A stretch of 64,000 nucleotides of DNA from Chlorophyllum brunneum. Its lineage: Eukaryota > Basidiomycota > Agaricomycetes > Agaricales > Agaricaceae. The notes under the pieces were generated by a model. It was given only the letters and a program-made list of their open reading frames with translations, did no database searches and had not been told where the DNA came from. Shown here piece by piece: positions 1-10,423 of this stretch; the first letter of the stretch is position 1, and each line of letters starts with the position of its first letter. A program made the position numbers and the translations under genes. The stretch is from positions 2,914,001 through 2,978,000 of the forward strand of contig OY756143.1 in NCBI GenBank assembly GCA_963576785.1, read 5' to 3'.

Positions 1-2
1 CC

Positions 3-526
3 AATATCGTTCATGCCTGGCCCCTCATCGGTCCCCTCTCCTTCCTATGCACCCAGCGCTGGAATTCTGCTGCCAAACTCTCACGTATCCCACCTACACT
101 ACCCATAATGTTTTGTTCAGGAAGAAAAGACACTGTCGTTCCACCCGTCCATATGGATAATTTATGGAAGATTGCTGGAGAACGAGGGAAACGAACGAAG
201 AGAGCAGGAGGATGTGATGATGAAGGAAAGAAAGGTATTGGTGTAGGTATGGGTATGGGAGGGTGTGGTGGTTTATTGTGTACGTCTACAAGTGGTGGTA
301 TTGGACTGAAAGGTGGAGAAATTGTGAAAGAGGAAGAAGAGTGGACTCCACCGGAGAATGATTTGTTTGTATCGTTTCCTGGTGGAGGACACGGTCAGTC
401 CCCTTTTTTTCCTTCTTCATACACCGTGGCGCTGATTTGTTCATTTTAGTGGATACGTGTACGCGTCAAACGTATTGGTCTCAGGTTGATAAATTCATAA
501 CGAAATCTCTCTCTTTGTCTTCATGA
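3..526 (+). CDS. BEM46-family alpha/beta hydrolase, C-terminal part (5' truncated by window)
   Basis: The frame is open from base 3. It carries the late part of the alpha/beta-hydrolase fold of the BEM46/ABHD13 family: a strand leading to MFCSGRKDTVVPP, where the Asp fits the catalytic acid region, and later SFPGGGH followed by DTC, the place of the catalytic His. A 56-nt intron (394-449, GTCAGT...TTTTAG) joins the two coding parts in frame, and the stop is at 524-526. The stretch between the two motifs is Gly/Lys/Glu-rich and looks like a lineage-specific loop. The family is described as membrane-associated and linked to polarity; the substrate is unknown. The nucleophile Ser lies upstream of the window, so activity cannot be judged. 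The family call is fairly secure. Confidence 0.85.
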
Positions 527-1226
527 TCGTAATTTGAATTTGGGGAATTTGGCCATAGGACAAATGGGGTTTGAGAATGAGTCTTTTTTACTCGTAATTT
601 TTTTTGTGTATCATCATATTGTTTTTGTTGTGCGTACTATTTTTTTTATTTACCATTCCACCCGGATGAACATTCTGTGATATCAATGAAAGACTAGAAG
701 CTCGAAGAGGATTGGTTCAACCTAGGTTAATATCCCGATAAGCACCACGAGGATTTCATATGCGCTTGCTTGATTAATTTTTGGTTCTAGCATATAACCG
801 TCGTCAAGGCATGTATGACGGGATATTTCATCTGATGTTCGGATGGACACTTCTAGACCCGTGGATCATGACATTATGTTCATTATTCATTTGAACTTGG
901 TCCAAGGTTCTCTCGTCTTACTTTCGGGGGACTTCGATATCAGGATGATCGAGACGTCCTGGCCTCAGCTTTGTATATTCGTAGATTCGTCGTTTTGCAC
1001 AGAAAATGATGATGATGATGCTGTTGCGTAAACGTCATCGATTTTTATCGTGGGCGCCTGGTTGTATTTTTGATTATCTTGATTGATGACTGTCTTATGA
1101 TCATGGAATCTCAACAGCTTTATGTACTTCCGAGTCCGCCTTGGGTGTGCGGGGCACGTTATCATCGCCCCGTATGCCCTTGATCAAACACCTCCACCTA
1201 CCACAACAATATAGCTACGGTAAGTC
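527..1226. other. Intergenic 0.7 kb, no gene seen
   Basis: The stretch is T-rich just after the BEM46 stop, consistent with 3' UTR and terminator, and becomes mixed sequence before the NACHT-like gene. The only open frames are under 70 codons and unrecognised, so I annotate no gene. Confidence 0.5.
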
Positions 1227-3422
1227 ATGACAAATTCGATACCAACCACTGAGTTGACGATTGATGAGAGGATGACGATGACTGAGGAATTGAAACGTGC
1301 TTGCAATGCGGATTTGTCGACGGAGGAAGGTGAGATTACGAATTCTTTTTGGCTGACGGTTATCTGATTTGAAACAGCGGTGGAAATCCTTCGCAAGCAT
1401 CAGTGTCTCCCAATGGGAGACTATTATGATGGTCTCTGGAGGTGGTTGAGCCGGCGTCCAAAGCGGAGGGGATCCTGTGATCCATACCTTTGGATTCGTT
1501 CGCAGCCGCGTAAGTCCCATGGTGATGCTCAGGTGAGCCTGGCTAACAGCGACAGTGCCAGGGGGGGTACCCCATTTTTATGATTTATGTGATCTTCCAC
1601 CCCTCGGTGATCCAAGACTAGATGCTCGAAAAACGCTCAGAGGAAGGATCATTTCCTGGCTCTGTGACGTGAAGAGGGATCGGAATGTGTTTTGGATCGT
1701 AGAGCCGCCAGGGACAGACTTCGAGTTCTCTACGGCCCGGGGTATCGCAGCGATCTGCGCAGGGTTTAACAGACTTGGTGCTTACTGGAGACCTACGTTC
1801 TTTGATCTCAAAATTCTTACTGGTCAGCTTGCGGCACACTACCCTCCCTACCGGCGACTTCTTATGAAACAGCCCCTATCGGATGTTACTACATACATGA
1901 ACAAGTTCGAGCGATCCCAGTTCAAGAAGCTCATTATTGAGCCCTGGAAAGCCCTGCAGATGTCCCATCCGCACTACGTCACCATGCCGCCAGTGATTGT
2001 CCTGGATTGGGAAGAAGAGGAATTTAATCCTATGCCTGAGCTCATTGAAATGATCAGTAGGTATAGCCGGCCAGGCTCAGGCTGTCCACTCCTGTGGATT
2101 GTATTCGATCGTACTGAAGTAGGTCGCCCTAAAGTCGGGGTATTCGGACCAAAACAACGAGTCCTGGAAACTCTTTCCCCGCAACTATACGAGTATACCA
2201 GGTTATCCCTTAGTGATGAAGAGCTTCCTCAGGACACTAAACTCATTCTTCGTCACCGGTTTGACCAAATTCGCCGAGAGCATCCAGAAATGTTTGATGA
2301 AAACGAGGTGTGGCCATCCGAGGTACAGATGTCGCGGCTCGTAACAATCATAGCTGGAGTCCTCGAGTCTATCAATGTACTCCTACGCTTCATTGACTGT
2401 GGAAGTTGTCCGAAGACGCAGTTGGAGACATTCCTGACATATATGGTCGATTGTCCCTTACCTTCAGATCTAACCCGGCATTGTGCACTCGATCACTTCT
2501 ACTCTCATGCTTGTTCCAACATTCCCTTCGACATTCTTCCCGATGCGATGGATATTCTATGGATTCTATACAATCGTTACTGGTCCGATCCCCGTCCCCA
2601 ACACTTCACACATCTACTCTGTCTTGGAAAGGGGAGGTTTAATGGTATTATCAATCATCTTCGCTGGACTGTCATTTTCAATGAACACTGGCACATACCG
2701 TGCCTCAGCCTCGACCCCTTGTTCAGATCTTTTCTCGAAGACCCCTCAAGAGACCTCCGGCTACCGAAATCTGCTATTTTTGGAGTAGAGATATTCCTGC
2801 ACATCTTTGGCTACCTCCCCAGCTTTCTTACAGCATTAAAGGAAATGAAATCAATTCCGTATGAGCCCTTCGAAGGCTTCGATGCGGCGAGATCACTCAG
2901 GGACGTTGCTCTCGAAAACGTGTGGGACATTGCCGCTTGCGCACCACCTGAAGAGGTCACCACACTATATAATTATTTCTTCCATTTTGATTTTAGTCGT
3001 CTGGTGCATTACAGTTCCAAAATTTCTCCTTGGAGCTTTTTCAGCTTCCTCCGATGGCTCTATGCAGTAAGTGTTGTACCTCAATTTAAACCTTGCTGAC
3101 ATGTATTTAAGACGGGCCAGAAACATTCATCTCGTCTTGTCCGTGTCAGGCCTACAAATTTTCTGGATTGCCATTTTCTTGAGAAATGTAAAGGAATTTC
3201 GCAGCCTTTGGTATGAATATTTCCCACAGAGGATTGGTATTCTACTAATTGATTATACAGAATCTTGAATCTGAAAAGGCAGGCCATCTTCAACCTGGCG
3301 TGATTCCCAAGCATGTATTACTTGGTTTAAACACAAAAACAGTCCTAATTTTATTAGCGGCTCAAAAAGACGACGGAAAAGGAATGAATATGTACTCACT
3401 GGAAATGCTTGACGATATGTAG
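1227..3422 (+). CDS. NACHT/NWD-like NTPase-fold protein lacking the P-loop
   Basis: Five exons (1227-1329, 1378-1509, 1556-3066, 3112-3210, 3261-3422) join in frame to about 668 aa. Order and motifs follow the Agaricomycete NACHT/NWD NTPases: a linker LGDPRLDARKTLRGRIISWL, the beta strand before the P-loop (VFWIVEPPGT, near residue 123), a Walker-B-like strand VIVLDWEEEE (near 225), a winged-helix-like part, and the family's ...LFRSFLEDPSRDLRL segment. The usual G-x4-GK-S/T is replaced by EPPGTDFEF and the Asp pair of Walker B by DWEE, so ATP binding is probably lost. No WD40, TPR or ankyrin sensor repeats follow. It may be a decayed member of a multicopy family, or a pseudo-NTPase kept as regulator or decoy; which one is inference. 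The last exon lies next to duplicated sequence and is the least certain. Confidence 0.72.
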
Positions 3423-4337
3423 TCATTCCGAACATATTTTTCATTAGTATCACTTGTTTTTGTCTGCGTTTTCTGTCAAAAAAAAAGCGATGTACCATAG
3501 CAACAAGACTACGTTTCCCAGTGTGTATTAGGGATGAGATGATTCTATCACACTTTGACGTGTTGCATGGCCCCGACGACCTTATCTTATACTCACAAAT
3601 GGATATGCACGCAAGTAGACGAAGGACGGATGAAGATGACAAAATGCCTAGGGCGCACTGTCTTCCCCTTCTTCATATGTCAATTCTTCTCCTTGTTGCA
3701 TATGTATTCCGAACATCTCTTTTATTAATATCTTGAGAGTGGGAGAGTTAGGGATCACAGGCGGGGGTTGAAAAGGTAGCTAGGGTCGGGGTGAGATCCA
3801 AGTTCAGGCCATCGAGTGGCACAAGCCACCAAATAATTCTATAAATCATGCCTTCCTCATAATAGCTCATGAACTTGGTACATACACGGTCAATCGACAC
3901 ACGATCCAATCACATCTTCACGTAGCCAAGTGTCTACTCCCACAATAATCCAATGTACCATAACTGACATTAGCAGCAAGACTCTAAACCTCCCAATTTG
4001 TATTAAAGAATTACGATAATTCTACCACTTTAAAAAAAAAAAAGGTTCATCAGCTTCCATAAGAAGCAAAAAAAAACCAAGAAAAAAAAAATCAGCTATC
4101 GATCCCCAGGCTTTAGGCACAAGACCAAAAAAGCCCAGCAAACGAATATTAAAGCTAGCCGGTTCATAAATCACACAAACTTCCCAAATACCACCACCAG
4201 TGAAGGGAGGGTACTTCGAAGTGTCATATGGCCCCGGCGACCTCATCCCATACTCGCAATAAAATAAAAAATGTCGGTACTCACTGATGAATATGTATAC
4301 AGGATACGCACGCAGCTATATGAAGATGACAAAATCT
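3423..4337. repeat. Diverged partial tandem duplication of the DHHC gene 3' end
   Basis: Bases of about 3488-3700 resemble 3951-4030 plus 4200-4395. Shared blocks include ATGGCCCCG-CGACCT, the segment GAAGATGACAAAAT, and CAATTCTTCTCCTTGTTG. Read on the minus strand, the 3' part of the distal copy encodes QQGEELTYEEGEDSAP-stop, a diverged version of the palmitoyltransferase C-terminus [20 protein letters not shown]. A smaller echo (ATTCCGAACAT...TTATTA) occurs at about 3424 and 3708. The second copy carries an extra block of about 160 bp at 4031-4190, A-rich at one end. It is a non-functional gene fragment: no DHHC region accompanies it. Confidence 0.75.
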
Positions 4338-5844
4338 CTAAGGCGCATCATCTTCCTCTTCTTCATCTGTCAATTCTTCTCCTTGTTGTAGACCTGCGTG
4401 TCTATCATAACCTGCTCGACGTGCCCAATACCGACCATCCGTGTAGGGCATAATGCGTAAAGGGAATATTAGGGTATACCACGGGCTGATAGTTCAAAGT
4501 TAAAAAAGGATTCTCCGAGGAGAATTCACTCACTATCCTCCTTCTCCGATATTGAAAAACAATTCCAAGTTCTTCCATTTCCTAAAATCCCAAACTTGGA
4601 ATTCGATAAATCATGATATTATAAAAAAAAAAACAAACCCGAGATCATAAGAATTGACGAATTTCTATCACGTCTTATCATCAACAACGCCGTATAAGAA
4701 AAAGAGACTAGAACTCACATCGTTTCGTTCTTTGGCACGTTGACGATAAACATCATAATCTTGCGCTTCGACGGATGTTTCTCCATGGGATACACTCCAG
4801 AGGTGATATCCACCCATGATGCCTACTGCTAAGAATAAAACGACAGAGAGGATATAGATCATTGCGTATGCGATTTCTGGGACGTGATATGGCCACTATA
4901 TGTATTAATGTAAGTAGGATATGAGATGATGAGAGGGAGAAGGACGTACGTCGAGAGTGTATGTTACACCTAGTGAATCGAGGAGAAAAGGCCATCCGAG
5001 GACACTATAACATAGTGTTGATATCGCGAGGTATACCCTACGAAACGTGATTAACTTAGTATTGACATTCAGAGAAAGCTACGAACAAGAAAAGCACAAA
5101 ATGGCGCTCATTGTGCAATCCAACACATTGGTTTATCCCTATACAAAATTTATCAATACACACACCAAACAACAAGAAAACAACATACACTAAACAGAAA
5201 ATGTGAGTACCATTCGCATCAATTTAATGAATATACTCACAGGACAATGATGATCATATTTCAACACACAACGATTACATATCTTGCAATGATGTGCTCT
5301 CTCACTCCCCCATCAGTCCAATCCCCTCTCCCCACAAAAATAATTTCAAAAAAACTCACCTCTGGTCTTAACCTCCCACATTTCCTACATTTATTCACTT
5401 CCGCGCTCGTCACACGTACACCTCCAACCACCACCCCCGTCAACATCCCACCAATACTACCATTCCCACCACGACTCTTCTTCCCCCGTCTCCTCTTCGC
5501 CCATAGCACACTCTTCCCCTCCTCCCTCGATAGATCCTCAACAAACCCAGGACCAACAACACACACATAATAATAATGCACATGCATGTTAATCGCAATT
5601 AACATGCATATAGGTAGAGTGATGGGTTTGTAGTTGAGTGATGGTGCTATTACGTCGACTGGTTTTTCATAAATAAATTCAATGTGTGAGAGGAGAGAGA
5701 GAGAAACGTACAAAAACATATCGTTCCAGTTCCAGTTAACAAAACCGCCAAAACCACAAAATACGGACCAGCTGCGCCTGTTATTCTATCACCGAATCTT
5801 TCAAGAGCGCGAAAACATTTGAATACGCGTTTTGCGCATATCAT
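4338..5844 (-). CDS. DHHC-type protein S-palmitoyltransferase
   Basis: It transfers palmitate from palmitoyl-CoA to protein cysteines and is a polytopic membrane enzyme of the ER, Golgi or vacuole. The N-terminus has two hydrophobic helices, then the Cys-rich domain: [32 protein letters not shown], then [14 protein letters not shown]. Two more helices follow ([19 protein letters not shown] and [19 protein letters not shown]), then a TVE/PaCCT-like part ([16 protein letters not shown]) and an acidic tail [14 protein letters not shown]. All ligands and the DHHC active site are present. Main exons are 5712-5844, 5360-5658, 5241-5300 and 5083-5138, then four or five short ones. The CPW Trp requires a single-nucleotide exon at 5189 (introns 5190-5240 and 5139-5188). 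The intron after 5085 appears to use a GTTCGT donor. A 26-nt exon encodes KFVNSYDL. The exact PFA subtype is not assigned. Confidence 0.93.
5189..5189 (-). other. Inferred one-nucleotide exon (T) in the DHHC gene
   Basis: The upstream exon ends CCT|gtgagt (after 5241) and the downstream exon begins tatag|GGATAAAC (5138). Direct joining gives GGA TAA, a stop. Inside the intervening 102 nt lies ...ttctgtttag|T|gtatgttg..., i.e. a good acceptor, one T, and a good donor. Using it gives CCT TGG ATA AAC, restoring the CPWIN motif. Both flanking introns are then 51 and 50 nt, the normal size here, with plausible branch sequences (ACTCAC, TTGATAA). Confidence 0.72.
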
Positions 5845-6059
5845 CGTGAGTGGGTGTGTGGAAAGAAACGAAGAAGGCTTGGAGTCGCTGCGCCATCATG
5901 TCATGTGATTTGGTATCATCCCAAGGCAGTGATTTTACTACATTTCAACAACAAAAAAAAGATACAGTAAACGAAAAAAAAGAAACACGGGGAACAGAAG
6001 ATCAGCAAAAGTACAAATAATAATAATAATACTTGATACTAATAAATCATTTCCCACTT

Positions 6060-8316
6060 TCACCGACCACTAGGTGTCCGTTCCCTTCCAGGTGTCCCAT
6101 GTCTTCTAGGTGTCCCAGGAACTTTCCTACTAGGCGTCACATTCCCACTCCCACTCCCACTTCCAGTTCCACTGGTAGTAGAGGATAAAATCCCAGGAGG
6201 ATAAACGGCTGTTAACCTTCTATCACCAACTCCACCCCCATTTTCTCCAATCCTTTTAACCTGTCTAGCAGCTCTTCGTACCGAATCTCCAATTTTCGAT
6301 GGATGTCGTGCGGTATCGATACGTGATAATCCTCGCATTAGGTCTATCAGACCTCCACTCGATGTTCCTTGTCCTGGCCGGATATCCAAAGATACCTCCT
6401 CCTTCCTAACATAATTCCTCGCCACATCCATATCACCACCTTTACCACCCACATCAGAATCATGGCTCCCCAACCGCCTCTTTTCGAGATTATCAACCAA
6501 TAATCTAAACCTCTCATCCAACATTTCTTCTGCAACACGAGTAGTCGTTCGAGCGGCATTCACGAAAGAATGTAATCGATCCAGTTTATAATCCACGTCC
6601 TGTATCATCGTATTAATCGTTTCTGTCACTTCTGCTCTTGTCATATTCGTCCCGCGAAGTGTTGTTAGAATTGTTGTTGGTTTGTGTGTTGTCGTCGTTG
6701 AAGAGGTGGAAGTGGTAGGAGAGAGTGCGCTCCGCGCTAAATCGAGTGATTTCCGTAGGTCAGGCGCGAGATCGTGAGGATTCGGTAACATCTCCTCAAG
6801 CTCTTCTTCCTCAATCTCTCGTTGCTTCCCTTTCGCTTTCGATGATACTATCGCGTTGGCCTCTGTAACACGTTTCTCCATAGCCGTCGTGAACCTCTTT
6901 GCATACTCTTCATACCGATAACCCACTTTCTTCCACTGATCTTCTTCCTCTTCCAGCCTTCGTATCGTCTAGGTCAGCCGCCAAATCCCACGAGATAGTA
7001 AACTACTCACTGTCGTATTTGCTGACTATACTTGACTTCAAAATCTTTATTCTTCGAATTCTGTTCATTCTCCTTCAACTGTCCATCCCCCGTCCCAGTC
7101 CCGGCCCCGAGTCCTCCATACAGACTCAAATCAACCTTTCGTCCAGCTAGCATCCTCACAATATCATCTTGCACACTCTTCATCACCTCCGTCGCCTTTG
7201 CCGACAATTTTGCCAATTTCGGGTTAGGTGGTGTGAGTTTCGGTTTTGACGGCGTGGATGAGCTGGAAAATGTCGTACTCCCGGAAGCGCGTATGGTACA
7301 CCATATAAGCAACTGGCGTAATCTCTCCGAGTCTGGCAGGTCACAGTCGATATGTTTGTAAAAACTCGTTTCGGATACCGAGTTGTGCGGTGACGCTAGT
7401 CCTTCATCAACACGACACAAACCTGAAAAAGAAACATTGAAACTCACAGATTATCCCCGTCGTTTCAAATCCACTACTTATCCTCTTCCCTCTCGACAAC
7501 GAACTCCTTCTCCTATGTCCATCCCTCCTCTCCTTCTCCCTCCCAACCCTCTCACTCCCATCCTCCTGCGCTTCCCCTTCTCTTTCACTAACAATAACAG
7601 CCATAGCACCCTCTCTCAACTTCTTGTTCCTCTGAATCTGCGGCGTCTCATTCTGCTCAACAGGCAAAGACGTATCCAAAACAATCTCCTTTCCCTTTCC
7701 TTTATTCTTCTTCCCTGTGGATTCGGGACGAGGAAACTGGAAAGCAGGATCCATATTTTGATCCATGACTGTTGGAACGCGTGAATGTTCTCCTCTGTTA
7801 CTACTGCGTAGATGATCGACCTCGTCGTTCATGGCCTGAACGGCAGTCTCGAGCTCGGGATCTTCTGGGATAGGTGAGTAACGCCTCGAGGAAGAGGGTT
7901 GGGGGTGAAGTGGTTGTGATGAGGCGCGGAATTTCTTGATAGGTGGCTGCGAGGAGGAAGGCGTTCCGAGTACGGGCTGAGACGACGATGCTCGAGGTGG
8001 GAATTGCGTCGTAGAACGCGAGGACGAGGGCAGCGGTTGTGAAGTTGAATGAAACGGGTCTTGCGTGGTAGGTGCACGGACAATAAATAGTCCAGTAGGC
8101 GTTTCTTCCGCACCAAGTACTTTAAATACGCCAAGTCAGCCTCAGTCCCCACATCCACAGCCACCACTCACATTTCCGCTTGTTCGACGTCGTCTTCTAA
8201 AACACAATGCTCAGCCAATGTCCCCAACAACAGATCAGACTCACGTCTTTCTTCGAGCGCTTGGCAGCAGCGGCCAATAAAGGATTTGAGGAGTCATCTG
8301 CTTTCCGTTTTTGCAT
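6060..8316 (-). CDS. MIS13: Kinetochore protein Mis13/Dsn1 (MIS12 complex)
   Basis: Mis13/Dsn1 is a subunit of the four-protein MIS12 complex that links centromeric chromatin to the NDC80 complex. The start MQKRKADD at 8316 fits the usual basic N-terminus. A 25-nt exon (8172-8196) follows, then a long Ser/Pro/Gln-rich region. The conserved block includes ETPQIQRNKKLR, RGKRISSGFE, SFYKHIDCDLPDSERLRQLL and IWC, then coiled-coil-prone segments (LEEEEDQWKKVGYRYEEYAK, and a later one near TINTMIQDVDYKLDRLHSFV). The tail carries repeated TP-x-R units (TPSRK, GTPRRHGTPGRERTPSGR). At the junction near 7009 the phase does not fit the obvious gtgagt donor: either a GTCAAG donor 21 nt upstream is used or one base is off. 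The family call is firm; that junction is not. Confidence 0.88.
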
Positions 8317-8498
8317 TGTGTGCGAGGCAGAAGGAATCACGGCTATCGTCAGAGAGTTGTTTCCGAGCATGAATGGGAGAGGTGAGCTGTGTCCCTGCCA
8401 GACGCGATGCGGGAACTCCAAACCAGCGCGATCTTCAGATTCCCACGTTCCTGCGATCAACAACAGCCCATTGCCTTTTTGGGATCACCCCTATTCTA

Positions 8499-9840
8499 CT
8501 ACAGTCTCGCTGCTGGCACGTCGTGTGCGACACCACTCGTATACGACCACACCATCTGTCGTTTCTCGTCAAACTCCTCTGCGGCCCTGTCTCTCCACGC
8601 CTTTACTACAGCTTCGGGAACACCGTGGTTGAGTATCACCTCGGCAGATGCCTCGAAGAAATACTGATCGTCCAATGTCAACAAACATATCCCAACCATT
8701 CAGATACCTTACCGTCATATTCAACCTCATAATATCACCAATCTCCTCACCCCGCGGAACACCCTTCCCAGCCCATCCCACTGGAGCCCAGTATTCTTTA
8801 AACACTATATCCTTCACCGCACCAGTATTCCTCAACAAAACATCCGGAAGTCGGTATTTCGGACTTGTTATAATATCTCCAAAAAACTTCAACCATCCCC
8901 CAAATGCTGATAACTTGCGTGTGTTTGAGATGTTCTCTTCTGTGCTGAGTTTCGGATCGTATATGAATGAATCAAGAGGTTTGTTGTTTTCGTCGAAACC
9001 CGCCCATTCACCGTCAGGAACTAATATAAGACCACCTACTTGAATGAGACGCGAGAATTTGAAAAAAGAGACTACAAAACTTACCAGGCTTGAGGCATTT
9101 TACGAGATTGTTGATGAATTCTTGAGGTTCTCGCATCTATCATTGATGTTAATGGAATCCTGACAAGAAAAGGCAGCGGCACTTGCATGTTGACAAACAG
9201 TCCGACAATGAATTATATCGAACCGACCCAGGTATCCCTTAGGTAACCCGTCCACCAAGTTACGTCCTTCGAATCTACCCCAATCATGAATAAAAACCCA
9301 TCAACACTTGACTGATGCGTACTTGAAATTCGGTGGTCCAGATCTAAGTCCAGAATCAGCATCAGAAAGCCTCGATAACATTAAATTCTCACCCATATTT
9401 CACAGGCGCAATATCCACACCAATAACTTCAGCTTTCGGAAATCTCGTAGCCATTTCCATCGCCCTACATCATCATCATAGTAGTTACCGCATGTCAAAA
9501 TCATCTTTATAAAAAAAAACATACCATATCCCAGAACCACATCCAACATCCAAAATCATCGCTCCCCTCCCCAAACTCATCCTCCGTTCAACCATCGAAT
9601 CAAGATACGAAGGATACAATCCACCAATAAACCCAAGCCACATTTTATGCTGAACATCCAACCGCTAAGCTCTTTTTATTCAACAAAAAAAAAAATTTCT
9701 TTAAAAAAAACTGACGTTGAATTCTTGGTTGATGTGTGGACTTGGAAGTTTATAATCCATCTAGTAATAAAAAACAAGTTATATAATAATTCCATGCACA
9801 CAAAAAGAAATCTCACCGGACTTGAAGTGACACTACTCAT
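8499..9840 (-). CDS. Class I SAM-dependent methyltransferase
   Basis: The protein starts MSSVTSSP at 9840 and is built from about eight exons. It contains RLDVQHKMW, the SAM-binding motif I ILDVGCGSGIW, the acidic post-I strand VIGVDIAP, PPNFKFEGRNLVDGLP, a motif-II-like GRFDIIHCRTVCQH, then LVKCLKPGGLILVPDGEW. This order matches the LaeA/UMTA-like fungal methyltransferases (about 330 aa), which act on small molecules or poorly defined substrates. The last exon (YFFEASAEVILNHGVPEAVV) ends at a double stop near 8499. The substrate cannot be read from sequence. The nearest neighbour with a metabolic role is the MDR oxidoreductase, but 0.58 kb separate them and no biosynthetic core gene is nearby. 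Confidence 0.88.
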
Positions 9841-10423
9841 ATTGCCGTGATACGTGGTATCTTACACTAAAGTCTTCTTTATATAAGTGAACTCTCGTGT
9901 GTGAAAAGACGGAATATATAATATCCGTTGAACATGTGGGACGAACAATCTATTTGTTGTAATTATACCCTATGTATCTTGGGATATGGATAGAATGATT
10001 TCTGAGATTGTTATGGCACGAGGCCGATTGGGTGATATATTACTGGGTCTTTTATCACGGCCCGGAGTTCTTTTTAATATTCAAAACTCGGGTGGAGGGT
10101 TCAGAATTCTCCTTCGACAAGAACACAAACATCAACCATTACGAAGATGCGCCACATCACTTTCACAAGATATTCTAGTTCGATAACCACGGATGTAATC
10201 CTTCTGAAAACACAGGTTCCTAAACTTAATCCTCACGTGTTGCGTTTCCAAGTTCCTTCGTTTAACCCCTCAAGCTCGTTTTCGGCTATCTGGATATTGT
10301 TCGAATACAGACACGAAAAACGATCCAAAAAATTTCTCTTGTAATTTGCCTCCAGTAACTTTACCAAATAAACCAGAATGTAACTCAAACGCTAATTAAA
10401 TCCATCCATTCCGTAGATTTTTC
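9841..10423. promoter_or_regulatory. Upstream region of the methyltransferase, with a TATA-like box
   Basis: On the minus strand CTTATATAAAG lies at about 9878-9888, some 40 bases before the methyltransferase ATG, a plausible TATA box with a short leader. The rest is AT-rich mixed sequence and also holds the 3' flank of the MDR gene. No gene is supported. Confidence 0.4.

Noticed and set aside
5261..5719. Single 152-codon minus-strand ORF at the palmitoyltransferase locus
   Set aside because: It is one real exon plus read-through into both flanking introns, not a separate gene.
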